NCBI GenBank assembly: GCA_025357875.1
Contig: JANYLK010000126.1
Location: forward strand, 29,315-93,314
Length of the DNA: 64,000 nt
Reading direction: 5' to 3'
Source: Granulicella sp.
Lineage (GTDB): Bacteria > Acidobacteriota > Terriglobia > Terriglobales > Acidobacteriaceae
How positions within the stretch are numbered: position 1 is the first letter of the stretch; every line of letters begins with the position of its first letter. A program made the translations under genes and the position numbers. The notes beneath the pieces are model-generated. The model had not been told where the DNA came from. It was given only the letters and a program-made list of their open reading frames with translations, and did not search any database. Shown here in pieces: positions 55,242 through 64,000 of this stretch.

Positions 55242-58200
55242 TTAGAAGGTAAGCTTGCCTCCGATTTGAATGAAGCGTGGAACTGCCTGCCCCGTGGCTC
55301 TTCCAAAGTTTCCGTCGGGTAAATTCGTGTCCACGTTTGTCAAATTTGGATGGTTGAAGACATTGAAGAATTCAAGTCTTAGCTGGAACGATACCGACTC
55401 CAAAAAATTAGTATTCTTCAGGAGTGCCGCGTCCCATTGCTGGAAGGACGGCGCGCGAAATGCAGCATAGCGTTCGTTGCCTTCCGTTCCAAAGGCTGGC
55501 TGTGCAAAATTTCCCGAAGTAAAGATCCCCTTCAGATAGTCCTGCCTACTGGTCTTGTAGCTGTAACTGACTACATCCGGATAGTCGCGATTGTCGCCGT
55601 CTGCGTTATAGTCTCCGCTATTCGCGGCATAGCCAATATATTTTCCAGTTGAGTCCTTCAATGGAACGAAGGGAGCATTCGTTGCAACCGTGATGGGATT
55701 TCCATTTTGAATTATAGTTGTCCCACTTATTTTCCATCCAGAAGTTACTCTGCCTATAAAGCCTCTGCCTTGGTCGTACCCGGGGAACTCGTAGTTCCAC
55801 GCCAATGAGAATCGGTTGGGCGAATCCCAGATAGAAGGAGCATAGTACTGGTGTGGATTAATATATGTGGGATAAACCTGGGTATCGTCCTTTGATGCCG
55901 AGTGCGTGTACGAGGCGTCGAAGAAGGCCCTGTTGAATCTGCCCCGCAGCGCAACGATTAGGGCATTGTAGTTTGACTCACGATCGTTCTGCGTATAGCT
56001 GACCTGCCCAAAGCTGGTGTTGAGACGAGTGGGGATCAGGCTGTTATGGGCAATCAGATCACCAGCCCGAGAGTTGATATCCTGCCCATAGCTCACGTTG
56101 AATACCTGGCCGCCGCCAGAGAGAAGTTTGCGACCAGCAGCCCCGGTATATATGAACGAACCTACAAGATGTCTGCCGAGTTCATGATCCACCGCAGCCG
56201 AGTATGTGTAAGTTACCGGCGAAACCAGGTCCGGGTCTATACCCCCAATATTGAATTGCAGTCCAGTAATTCCTCCCTTTGCATTCAGAGGTCTCGCGGG
56301 CAGTACAGGATAAGGGAAGTTGAACGGTTTTTCGTTAGCAGTCCCCAATCCAAATATGGGAGCAGGCGACCCACCTGCCTGAAACGTGGGAAAAATATTT
56401 CCGGGAGGATTGCCGCGGTACTCTTCCTGAAGGTTCGCCAGAGTAGGCCAATTATGGAAAAAGCCGAATCCTCCTTTGATCAACCACTTACCATCTCCCG
56501 TTGCATCCAACGCAGCGCCGAATCGTGGGCTGAAAACATCTGTTACCGATCGATTGAGAGCATGATGGTGTGGGATGACCGAGCCATTTCCAATCCGGTC
56601 CTGCAATGTCGGACCAGGCCCCATGAAGAAGTTTCCAAAGACTGTGCTGGGGGTACGAGCGTAGGGATTGCCAAAATCATCCCAGCGTATCCCATAGTTG
56701 AAAGTCAATCTGCGGCTTGCTTTCCAGGTGTCCTCAACGAAAGCCCCATGTGTCGTTCCAGCGGCGTCCCAGCTGTATTGCGTTTTTTCACCAGTAGTTG
56801 GATCGTAGGCGACGCCTGACTCCGTAAACACGTTATCCCGAGCGAGATCGAGTAGACTGCTGAAGTTAAAATTCGGCTGATCATAGGGTCCGTTGAATAC
56901 TTCCACGTCGTCAGCGAACAGCCCCTCATATCCCAATCGAAGATTGTGCGAGCGCACGATGTGGGTGATTACATCGCGCCAGTGGTAATTGTGTTGGATG
57001 AAGTCTCCCTGAGCAAAGCCCGAACCAAAGCCCTGACCTCCGCCGGTGACGTTCACTACCGGAATGCTAAAGAGGCCGGTTGCGGGCTGAACACCCTCAA
57101 CTCTCATCGCGGCAAAAGAAGCTTCGTTTACCGTATCAGGACTGAAGGTATGGGTTTCGTTGCCTTGCACAGCATATTGACGAAAATTGTTCGTGGTCTT
57201 GAAGGCCGCACGCGGATTGGTTCCGTTATTGCTGAGCGTCGTCCGATAGAAGGTTCCATACAAACGCTCTTTGCCAAAATTCTTATCTACTCTAAGGTTG
57301 TATTGAAGACCGTTGCGGTATGCCGTGTTGGAATAACCGCCACTGTCGAGAATCGGTGTACTACATGGAAGATTGAATGTGGACGGAGTGCCGCAGATCG
57401 GCGACCCGTTTGTATTTACCGGATACAACGTAGCGGCCGTCTGGACGACGGTGACGTTGGAGACATTAGTTACCGGATATGTGTTGAGTAACTTCGTCCC
57501 GATCGTGTTTGGGAAGGCGCCGGCGGCCCACGTCGCGAATGCGGGATCGTTGAAAGTGATGTTCGAGGTGATCGCATTTGACGCCCGTAGAGGCTCGATC
57601 GCGAAGAAAAAGAAGCCGGCCTCATGCCTAGGGATAAGCGGGCCCCCAATAGCCGCAGAGATGTTGTTGCTGTGGAATGGGTTGTACCTATGCGTAAATT
57701 CGGTTGCAGCCAGAAACTTTTGATAGGTGAAGTAGTCACTGGCGGTCCCGTGATATGTACTTGTGCCGGACTTAGTTGTCATTGTCATCTGTATCGAGCT
57801 GGCGCGACCGTAATCAACGTTGTAAGTGTTTGTCTGAATCGTGGCTTCCTGGATGGAATCTGGGTTTGGAGTCAGATTCAGAACTCCGGGACGAATGGAA
57901 CTACTTACATCAAGCCCATCCACGATGTACATGTTGCCAACGGCACCCTGTCCGTTAGCGCTGGCATCAACTTGTGTCTCCGTTGAATAATTGTCGCGTC
58001 CAGAACCTGGGCTACCATTCGACGTTACCCCGGTTCCGGTGACGCCTGGGGCAAGTGTGACCAGAGAGATCATATTGCGGCCCGCAAGCGGTAACGAGGA
58101 CAGTGTTTCTGTGGACAAGGTCTCTTGAACTCGAGTATCCCCCGTGTCGAGTAAGGGGCCTTGGGAGTTAACGTTGACTGTCTCGATCGAACTGCCAACC

Positions 58201-58532
58201 GTAAGATTAACCGGGATATTAAGGGGCTGATTAGTTTCAAGGGTCAGCGTGGTACGGGACGTACTAAAGCCTTTGATTGTGGTCGTCAACTCATAAGGCC
58301 CTGGGGCCAGACTCACGAATTGGTAGATGCCGGCCCCGGAAGAGGTGGTGACTCGTTGCTCATTTGTCGCAGTGTTGCGAAGTTTAACGGCGGCGCCGGG
58401 TATCACGGCCCCACTAGGATCAGCAATGACGCCTGAAATGGACCCGCCAAACTGGGCAAATGCTCCATGAGCAACAAAAATCATCGAGCATAGTGCGATC
58501 AAAGCAAAGATGCGTCTTCCGGCTATTGCCAT
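55242..58532 (-). CDS. TonB-dependent receptor, Oar-like (receptor 4)
   Basis: Outer-membrane receptor of about 1096 residues from ATG 58532, which has GGAGGT at ideal spacing (the track start is seven codons earlier). Signal peptide about 1-27 (IFALIALCSMIFVAHGAFAQ). Carboxypeptidase-regulatory-like domain (GSISGVIADPSGAVIPGAAV, PGPYELTTTIKGFS), plug (SSLPLAGRNMISLVTLAPGV, GNMYIVDGLDVSSSIRP, DSIQEATIQTNTYNVDYGRA) and barrel ending RFIQIGGKLTF. First gene of the minus-strand series with TPR and GH127-like genes. A sigma-70-like promoter and two copies of a LacI-operator-like half-site lie upstream. Confidence 0.92.
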   Translation of the reverse strand: MAIAGRRIFALIALCSMIFVAHGAFAQFGGSISGVIADPSGAVIPGAAVKLRNTATNEQRVTTSSGAGIYQFVSLAPGPYELTTTIKGFSTSRTTLTLETNQPLNIPVNLTVGSSIETVNVNSQGPLLDTGDTRVQETLSTETLSSLPLAGRNMISLVTLAPGVTGTGVTSNGSPGSGRDNYSTETQVDASANGQGAVGNMYIVDGLDVSSSIRPGVLNLTPNPDSIQEATIQTNTYNVDYGRASSIQMTMTTKSGTSTYHGTASDYFTYQKFLAATEFTHRYNPFHSNNISAAIGGPLIPRHEAGFFFFAIEPLRASNAITSNITFNDPAFATWAAGAFPNTIGTKLLNTYPVTNVSNVTVVQTAATLYPVNTNGSPICGTPSTFNLPCSTPILDSGGYSNTAYRNGLQYNLRVDKNFGKERLYGTFYRTTLSNNGTNPRAAFKTTNNFRQYAVQGNETHTFSPDTVNEASFAAMRVEGVQPATGLFSIPVVNVTGGGQGFGSGFAQGDFIQHNYHWRDVITHIVRSHNLRLGYEGLFADDVEVFNGPYDQPNFNFSSLLDLARDNVFTESGVAYDPTTGEKTQYSWDAAGTTHGAFVEDTWKASRRLTFNYGIRWDDFGNPYARTPSTVFGNFFMGPGPTLQDRIGNGSVIPHHHALNRSVTDVFSPRFGAALDATGDGKWLIKGGFGFFHNWPTLANLQEEYRGNPPGNIFPTFQAGGSPAPIFGLGTANEKPFNFPYPVLPARPLNAKGGITGLQFNIGGIDPDLVSPVTYTYSAAVDHELGRHLVGSFIYTGAAGRKLLSGGGQVFNVSYGQDINSRAGDLIAHNSLIPTRLNTSFGQVSYTQNDRESNYNALIVALRGRFNRAFFDASYTHSASKDDTQVYPTYINPHQYYAPSIWDSPNRFSLAWNYEFPGYDQGRGFIGRVTSGWKISGTTIIQNGNPITVATNAPFVPLKDSTGKYIGYAANSGDYNADGDNRDYPDVVSYSYKTSRQDYLKGIFTSGNFAQPAFGTEGNERYAAFRAPSFQQWDAALLKNTNFLESVSFQLRLEFFNVFNHPNLTNVDTNLPDGNFGRATGQAVPRFIQIGGKLTF

Positions 58533-58596
58533 CGTGATACCTCCGAAATTCAAGTGTTAGTGCTAGCTCAAAGCGCCTGCAATGTTCGCACTAAAT

Positions 58597-58626
58597 AAAA
58601 GGTTTACTGAGAAAAGGTTTACTGAA
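58597..58626 (-). promoter_or_regulatory. Tandem operator-like half-sites upstream of receptor 4
   Basis: AAAAGGTTTACTGA occurs twice, 15 bases apart (58597-58610 and 58612-58625). The core GTTTACTGAG is identical to the half-site of the palindrome upstream of the GH43 lipoprotein gene. It lies between the candidate promoter and the receptor start, 65 bases before the ATG. Confidence 0.45.
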
Positions 58627-58729
58627 TACTACAAAATCTTTTAGATAGATAAATGTGAATCTATGTATCCTGGGCAAATTTCCATCTTTAGTTGGAGATC
58701 GCTATGGTCCGATGTAACGAATTCCAGAA

Positions 58730-58757
58730 TTTATAGGCGCGGAGGCAGGCTTGTCAA
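58730..58757 (-). promoter_or_regulatory. Candidate sigma-70 promoter of receptor 4
   Basis: On the minus strand TTGACA (58757-58752) and TATAAA (58735-58730) are separated by 16 bases. The predicted leader would be about 190 bases and would include the repeated half-sites, so a repressor bound there could block elongation or RNA polymerase. Confidence 0.5.
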
Positions 58758-58767
58758 GAGATTACTT

Positions 58768-58819
58768 CAAATGGATATTCGCCTCAAAATCAGCAAATGG
58801 ATATTCGCCTCAAAATCAG
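58768..58819. repeat. 26-bp perfect tandem duplication
   Basis: CAAATGGATATTCGCCTCAA followed by AATCAG is present twice back to back. It lies between the receptor 4 promoter and the downstream edge of the IS3 remnant and may be a scar of replication slippage or of IS activity. Confidence 0.8.
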
Positions 58820-58861
58820 CGCCGAATCAAGCGTTTGGGTGACCGCTAGAGTGAGACAGTG

Positions 58862-59605
58862 CGAGAAATCCTGCATGCCCCCGCGTGAGATTTTCTTGGC
58901 GAACGGGAGTTGAGATTCAGCGTGAGCGAGGTAGGGGAAGCGGAGGTGCATGCGCAGATCGTACCCGTAGTTGGTGGTCGCGACGAACTAGCGCCGCCTC
59001 AGGCCTAGCAGATTATCCTCCGCCATCAGCCGGGCTACGCGTTTGTGATTCACCGCCCAGCCATGGTTATGCAGCTCCCGCGTCACCCGTCGTAGCAGTA
59101 GTTGCTGCGATGCGTGACCACGATCTCCAGCATCTTCGCCTGCAATTCCATCTCTTCGGAACGCGACTCGCGCTGCTGCCAGTGACGATAAAACCTGCCC
59201 GGCTAACCTGGCCCAGCCGGCACATCGACTCGATACTAAGGTGCGCTGCAGAACGCTTCACTTGGACTTCCTCGTAGGTGCAGTCTCACCGGAGCCGCTG
59301 ACGTCGAGCCTTGATTCTGCGCAACACACCTTGTAAGACATCCGCTTCAAGCACCTTAGTCGCAAGCGACTGCTTCAACGCCAGTTCTACTTCTTCAACG
59401 CACACTCGCAGCTGCCCTCCCGCTTGCTCGTCTGATCCTAGCGAATCAAACGGTCGCGCCAGTTATAGAAAACACGCTTGTGCAACCTCAACTCAGCCGC
59501 AAGAACACTATGCGACCCACTCCATCCGAGCTACCGCAGCCCGCTTTCCTCAAAACTCCATTCCCGGTAACTCGCTTCATCCACTCCCCCATTGCATGAA
59601 ACTCG
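58862..59605 (-). mobile_element. IS3-family insertion sequence remnant (orfA and orfB decayed)
   Basis: Minus-strand pieces of both IS3 reading frames are legible. OrfA: VLAAELRLHKRVFYNWRDRL near 59510-59450, and VEEVELALKQSLATKVLEAD with GVLRRIKARRQ near 59395-59300. OrfB: SIESMCRLGQVSRAGF near 59235-59190, a frame change into ESRSEEMELQAKMLEIVV, and MAEDNLLGLRRR-like and FVATTNYGYDLRMHLRFPYL pieces near 59020-58930. Only the start of orfB is present; the integrase catalytic core (DDE) is missing, and stops and frameshifts break the rest. No terminal inverted repeats could be paired. It is inactive and truncated at its 3' side. Confidence 0.75.
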
Positions 59606-59867
59606 GGACTTCAACACTGATGGGGTCACTCCATGCCTTACGGAGGTTATCGGAGATTAGGTTTACCGATGGGTTTGGCTGGAACGTCTGAAGGGCCGGG
59701 AGGGATGGCAGGTTAGAGGCGGAGGGCCTGGCCCGCATTTTGCCTGCAACCCGAACCTCCTGTGCTAACGATGTGGACACTGCCACCAGTCCGGCCCGAA
59801 TTAGAAGGATCATCGCACGCACAGATACTGTCCTAAAGTGCGTGCAAGTAAGCTTAAACAACGACAT
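59606..59867 (-). pseudogene. Secreted-protein gene start truncated by the IS remnant
   Basis: ATG 59867 has AAGGGG upstream and opens a reading frame with a hydrophobic, signal-like N-terminus (VRAMILLIRAGLVAVSTSLA, then QEVRVAG). The frame runs into the IS remnant near 59605 and stops at 59577. About 88 residues remain before the junction. No family is recognisable. It is most simply the 5' end of an exported-protein gene cut by the IS insertion. Confidence 0.5.
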
Positions 59868-59924
59868 ATGCCCCTTCGGTCGATTGAAACTTGTAATGCA
59901 CGTTTCAAACAATTAGCAGTGAGT

Positions 59925-60311
59925 CTACCGGGACATTTGTCTGAAGTTTTGGCTTCGGATAGTAAAATCTGCGTGATTACTGTAGGGCTTACATTTAATA
60001 CAGCCGACGCGTATTAGGAGCTTTCGAAGAATGGCAGAGTGCCCTAGACTGACGTGTGTGCCTGAAGGCCTACCCCGTATCATCAGAGTCTCCGCTTGAA
60101 ACAGGGACGCGTCTATCTCGCCGCCGGTTTGCAGCTCAACCTGTCGAAATAACCTGGCTGTGAAGTTTGTTTCGCGGAAGACTTGCCGGACGGCTTCATA
60201 GACGCCCAAATCCTGCTTCTGCATGGCACTGCTATCCACACCTAAAAGGCACAGCGTCAACGCCACGACGCTTGATCGCACGAATGCAGCCTTATGGATG
60301 AAGTGGGTCAT
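59925..60311 (-). pseudogene. Secreted ORF fragment downstream of ASPIC remnant
   Basis: Open frame of 128 residues from an ATG at 60311, with a signal-like N-terminus (SSVVALTLCLLGVDSSAMQ) and a helical segment (YEAVRQVFRETNFTARLFRQ, SLFQAETLMIRGRP) that could be the first repeat of a TPR-type protein. The tail after about residue 85 looks random. In the track it is fused in frame to the ASPIC remnant. Probably a truncated gene; identity uncertain. Confidence 0.4.
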
Positions 60312-60347
60312 AGCATTTTTTGTTCCCGCCGCGGGCCGTGTGCCGGC

Positions 60348-61015
60348 TGGTTGGTCGATGGAGGTGTATTCGTCGCAGCGCACGTCCTTCAAGGTCTGCC
60401 TGATACCGGAAAGCCATAATATTTCGACCGTCGCAGCCTTCTTGAGACCGAGTCCGAAGTGCAGGCGCTTGTCGCTTGAGGAAAGATAGCTTCCCGCGGT
60501 CGAGACCATCTCCCCCTGCGACCCCACGGAGGTCTTCACCTTTACCTCTGCGCCTATCGCATCGCGGTTGCTGGTATGCCAACGAGCTTAAGTTCAAGCC
60601 CGTGACTGGAGTTATCAGCGCGACTGCGGATGATGTGTGCCGTGCCGTCGTTGAAAATATCTCCGACCGCCATCCCGCGAGCGACCCAGGCCTGCTGAAA
60701 GACGTCGCCGGACTGCGCGGAAACATCGACGAAGCCTTTGCCAGTGTTGCGCGCCAGCAGCATCGGTTCGCGATAGTGAATGGAGGAAAAATTTTGCTCG
60801 ATGTTGTCGAGGTCATGTCCTTGGGTAATGAGAAGATCCTCGCCCGCCGGTCCTGCCGTCATCGCGTCCATTGTGGATATGGGCAATCCTTTCGTACCAT
60901 AGCAAATGACATCGACGTAGTCGCGCCGGAGCAGGCTTTGCCGAAGCTCCCCGTCGCCAGCGCGTTTTGGCTGCTCAAGCCCAGCCTCAAGGTGCTTGGC
61001 CTTGGGCAACCGCAA
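60348..61015 (-). pseudogene. CRTAC1/ASPIC-UnbV gene, C-terminal remnant
   Basis: Minus-strand remains of the last third of a CRTAC1-family protein. GHDLDNIEQNFSSIHYREPM, then FVDVSAQSGDVFQQAWVARG and MAVGDIFNDG lead to LELKLVGIPATAM and a stop at 60554. The domain then continues in another frame: STAGSYLSSSDKRLHFGLG and VEILWLSGIRQTLKDV, ending DQP near 60348. The propeller part is absent. The 5' end abuts the GH43 gene on the other strand, 20 bases from its ATG. Like the stump at 31400-31515, it records loss of a CRTAC1 gene beside a GH43 gene. Confidence 0.7.
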
Positions 61016-61035
61016 TGACCTTCGGAGAAATACTC

Positions 61036-63585
61036 ATGAAGATTTCAATTTTTCGTTGTTCGCTTGCCGTTACGAAGAGGGCGATCGCACTATCAATCCC
61101 GCAGCCGCCGGGACTGAAAAAGATTAAGGTATGCAGTACCCAAAACTCTGAGGCAGCTTTGGTGCCTAGCTATTCCGCATTCCTTCTTTCGGCGATTCTT
61201 TTAGCGGCCCTGAGTTCCGCTGTGGGTTGTTCTGCCAATGGCGGAGGCGTTGCTGCGACCAACCCCACCCCTGCGCCAACCAGTACCACTTTGGCTCTAT
61301 CCAGTTCTTCTGCGAATGTTGGGGATTCGGTAACCCTTACGGCCACAGTGACCGCTGGCGTGGGGAGTTCCCCCACGGGATCCGTGACCTTCAACGATGG
61401 CACGATCAGCCTTGTGACGGTTGCGTTAAATAGCTCCGGGCAAGCGGTGGGATCAAGCTCGACCCTGGCTGCCGGCACTCACAGTCTGACCGCCAGCTAC
61501 ATAGGCAACACCTCATTTGCCGCTTCCAAGTCCAGCGCGGCTATATTGATCGTGGCGGTCCCAACCCTACAAAGCGTTCTGACCCTTGTCGCCTCTGCGG
61601 CCACGGCCGTGCAGGGACTACCGGTCGAACTAGTTGCTACCGTAGCCGCCGCGTCTGGCTCTGGCTTGCCAACCGGCATGGTGACGTTTTCGAATGGCGC
61701 GATCAATCTTGGGACAGCGTTGGTGGACCCGACAGGAGCAGCACACTTTACTTCGACTTTGCTTCCCGCTGGCGCCAACTTTATTCAAGCGACTTACAAC
61801 GGCGATGCAAACTATGCTACTTCTACGTCTGTGCCGGCCAGCGTGGGCGTCAATCCGTCGGCCGCCTCCGTATACAGCAACCCCCTCACACTCAACGTAA
61901 CGAATTCTCTTCGGGCCGAAAGCTGTGCGGACCCTGCCATTTACAAAGACCAAAACGGCGGCGTCAACACATGGTATCTCTATTGCACGGGCGATGCGCT
62001 TTACGCTGGAGATCCTAGCTATCGATACATTAATATCTTCCACTCATCCGACCTCGTGAATTGGACCTACAATTCAAACGCATTCTCAGGTTTGCCGCGC
62101 TGGACAAGTGCGAATCTGCAGTCGCTGTGGGCGCCAGCGATAAAGTACTTCAACGGTCACTACTATCTCTACTACGCAACTCCGGAATCGAATCTTCCAG
62201 GCAATAATGGTTCAGCGATCGGCGTCGGTATCAGCACAAGTCCAGCGGGTCCTTTTGTGGATTCCGGAGGTCCAGTCGTGGATGGGTCCCCAGCTACAAA
62301 CTGCTGCGCCGGATACTACCGATCCACCATCGACCCCGATGAAATCCAGGATTCGTCTGGACAAAGATGGATTATTTTTGGCAGCTTTACCGGTGGTATC
62401 TTCGTACGCAAGCTTTCGGCAGACGGTCTTACGTCAGATCTGTCGAGCGAACTTCAGATCGCAATCGACAATCGATATGAAGGCGGAAACTGGTGGTTCC
62501 ATCAGGGTTACTACTACCTCTTCGCATCCGCGACGAATTGTTGCAATGGACCGCTAAGCGGCTATGGTGTCTTCGTTGGCCGTTCAACATCCCCAGCGGG
62601 CCCGTACCTCGATGCTCAAGGCATATCCATGGCCGCGATCAATGGGGGAGGAACGCCAGTAATTAAGATGAACGGCAATAGCGTAATTGGACCCGGGGGT
62701 AATGTAATCTTCACCGACGAGGCAGGCCAGGATTACATCCTCTATCACGGCCTCATAGACAAAAGCCCGTATTATCCGGGTAGTGTGGGATATAGCAAAC
62801 GCCCGGGCTACATCGATGCCATCGACTGGGTTAACGGATGGCCTGTGACCCGAGGCGGATTCGGGCCTTCCGATCGAGAAGCGCCGCAGCCACTCCCTGC
62901 TGCACAGCCTCACGGCACCAACAGCTATGCTACGTTTCTTAAAGCGCAGGATGCTCCTCGTACAGCAATTGCACCCTTCTCAGATTCATTCACGGGCACC
63001 ACACTAAAGCCGCAATGGTCATTCATCCATGGCGCTCCGCCGTATGCCCTCACGGGAAGCGGGTATCAAGTGCAGACGGTTGGTTTCGATACCACGAATG
63101 CCATGCCGAAGGTTCCTCTCCTGGCGGAAGCTGCACCTGCTGGCGACTACATGGTGGAGACGCAGTTGACCATCAGTCTTCCCGCTTCCGGCAATGGACA
63201 CGACTTCGCACAAGCTGGCCTCTTGATCTACGGCAACGACAGCAACTATGTTCGTCTGGATTTATATTCGAACAGTGATACACGTCAAGTCGAATTCATT
63301 AAGGCCGAAACAGCAGAGGCCGTAGGGTATCCGACCTGGGGTGGAACCCAACTTGGGCCTCCGAGTGTAGCCACCCAAGTCAGTGCCTGGTTGCGGATCG
63401 TCAAGAGGAATGTAAACGGTCAGGAGCACTATACCGCTTACAGCAGCGGGGACGGTACGAACTGGATTGGAAGTGGCACCTGGACCCACACACTGGGGGC
63501 GGGGGCAAAGATATGCCTTTACGCCGGAAATCTTGCCGGATTTACTGCCGGCTTTGCCTACGTGCGCGTATCGAACCTTCAGTAG
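61036..63585 (+). CDS. GH43 enzyme with Ig-like repeats and C-terminal concanavalin-like domain
   Basis: Secreted or lipid-anchored multidomain enzyme of about 849 residues from ATG 61036 (GGAGAAA upstream). A hydrophobic segment near residues 52-65 ends in AVGCSANGGG, a lipobox-like site after an unusually long leader. Two Ig-like (Big_3-type) repeats lie at about 78-180 and 185-280 (SVTLTATVTAGVGSSPTGSV; PVELVATVAAASGSGLPTGM). The GH43 propeller (about 290-620) has Asp in SCADPAIYKD, Asp in STIDPDEIQD and a Glu candidate in NRYEGGNWWFHQGYYYLF, with LWAPAIKYFNGHYYLYYA. The last 190 residues (PQWSFIHGAP, DFAQAGLLIYGNDSNYVRLD) form a beta-xylosidase C-terminal/DUF1349-like sandwich. A surface arabinan-degrading enzyme is likely. 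Confidence 0.88.
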   Translation: MKISIFRCSLAVTKRAIALSIPQPPGLKKIKVCSTQNSEAALVPSYSAFLLSAILLAALSSAVGCSANGGGVAATNPTPAPTSTTLALSSSSANVGDSVTLTATVTAGVGSSPTGSVTFNDGTISLVTVALNSSGQAVGSSSTLAAGTHSLTASYIGNTSFAASKSSAAILIVAVPTLQSVLTLVASAATAVQGLPVELVATVAAASGSGLPTGMVTFSNGAINLGTALVDPTGAAHFTSTLLPAGANFIQATYNGDANYATSTSVPASVGVNPSAASVYSNPLTLNVTNSLRAESCADPAIYKDQNGGVNTWYLYCTGDALYAGDPSYRYINIFHSSDLVNWTYNSNAFSGLPRWTSANLQSLWAPAIKYFNGHYYLYYATPESNLPGNNGSAIGVGISTSPAGPFVDSGGPVVDGSPATNCCAGYYRSTIDPDEIQDSSGQRWIIFGSFTGGIFVRKLSADGLTSDLSSELQIAIDNRYEGGNWWFHQGYYYLFASATNCCNGPLSGYGVFVGRSTSPAGPYLDAQGISMAAINGGGTPVIKMNGNSVIGPGGNVIFTDEAGQDYILYHGLIDKSPYYPGSVGYSKRPGYIDAIDWVNGWPVTRGGFGPSDREAPQPLPAAQPHGTNSYATFLKAQDAPRTAIAPFSDSFTGTTLKPQWSFIHGAPPYALTGSGYQVQTVGFDTTNAMPKVPLLAEAAPAGDYMVETQLTISLPASGNGHDFAQAGLLIYGNDSNYVRLDLYSNSDTRQVEFIKAETAEAVGYPTWGGTQLGPPSVATQVSAWLRIVKRNVNGQEHYTAYSSGDGTNWIGSGTWTHTLGAGAKICLYAGNLAGFTAGFAYVRVSNLQ

Positions 63586-63795
63586 CGAACTCAGGCCGGC
63601 CTGCCGAGACTGGCAATGAAGAACGGCAGCTATTGATTGCCTACTCAAATCTGGATCGGAGGCGATGGAGAATGATCGCAAACACTGTATGTTGCCCGTT
63701 TCTACTATTTTGTTTGACGAATGCGCATGGTACGGCTGTTGTGAATGATAACAAGTTAGCCGGCTTGCTTAGAATGGCCCAGGGAGATCCACCAA

Positions 63796-64000
63796 ATGAG
63801 CTCGCTACGAAGGATTTCTGTTCCACTTTTCGCTCTCTTGTGTGCCACGTCGAACGGCGCAGCCCAGGTCGTTCCAGCAGCCGTACAAGCCGCTAAGACT
63901 CAGGGAGGCAGTTTCACAGACCCGCTGCTCGATAGTGGTCCCAACCCCGGGGTCGTTTAGTAGAAAGGCTTCTACTACTACTCCGACTTGCCTGCTGCAC
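63796..64000 (+). pseudogene. GH43 gene start with tandem TAG TAG stops, cut by window edge
   Basis: ATG 63796 opens a signal peptide (SSLRRISVPLFALLCATSNG) and then the typical start of a GH43 catalytic domain: SFTDPLLDSGPNPGVV, two stops, KGFYYYSDLP. The family form is close to NPLLDSGPDPWVV..KDGFYYY, so reading resumes in the same frame directly after TAG TAG (63958-63963). The general-base Asp position is Asn here (GPNPGV in place of GPDPWV). Either the gene is dead or these bases are in error. The rest lies beyond the window. Confidence 0.6.

Noticed and set aside
1-64000. tRNA, rRNA or riboswitch genes
   Set aside because: None recognised by eye on either strand; a covariance-model search would be decisive and could not be run.

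Overview
The window reads as soil Acidobacteriota, most likely Terriglobia (subdivision 1, Granulicella/Terriglobus/Edaphobacter-like). The basis is four very large Oar-like outer-membrane receptors with an N-terminal carboxypeptidase-regulatory domain, a VWFA-related protein of the acidobacterial type, CRTAC1 (FG-GAP plus ASPIC/UnbV) proteins next to multiheme cytochromes, Tat-exported oxidoreductase and glycosidases, and moderately GC-rich DNA. This is inferred from gene content; no marker gene or rRNA is present.

Region 1 (1-5234) is a dead exopolysaccharide locus. Remnants of a Wzz/GNVR chain-length protein, a Wzx-type flippase, a GT4 glycosyltransferase, a WecG/TagA glycosyltransferase and a Wzy-type polymerase follow one another in one orientation, all broken by stops and frameshifts. 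The one long ORF here (2964-3767) is an artefact of compensating frameshifts.

Region 2 (5410-19401) is housekeeping and regulation. A tight operon encodes an OmpR-type regulator, a sensor kinase, a porin-like barrel and a cupredoxin. Then come a Gfo/Idh/MocA oxidoreductase, a small Cache-like secreted protein, GTP-dependent PEP carboxykinase with a second two-component system directly upstream, a YncE-like propeller and an AtoE-type short-chain fatty acid transporter.

Region 3 (19692-64000) is a large polysaccharide-utilisation island aimed, by inference, at arabinan/arabinose-rich pectin or hemicellulose. It has four TonB-dependent receptors, three intact GH43 enzymes and a fourth broken at the window edge, a GH54-like arabinofuranosidase with a long repeat tail, two GH127-type beta-L-arabinofuranosidases, a heparinase II/III-type protein, a LacI-type regulator and an NAD-dependent epimerase. 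Two receptor operons converge (receptor - heparinase-like - GH127 on plus; receptor - TPR - GH127 on minus) and meet at a perfect 13-bp hairpin. A translationally coupled CRTAC1 / pentaheme-TPR / monoheme cytochrome c operon sits inside the island.

The island shows rearrangement: orphan ASPIC/UnbV C-terminal pieces beside two GH43 genes, a TPR remnant, a decayed IS3-family element that cuts a secreted-protein gene, and a GH43 gene with tandem TAG TAG stops. A shared motif (GTTTACTGAG) upstream of a GH43 gene and a receptor gene is a candidate LacI-type operator. No tRNA, rRNA or CRISPR array was recognised.
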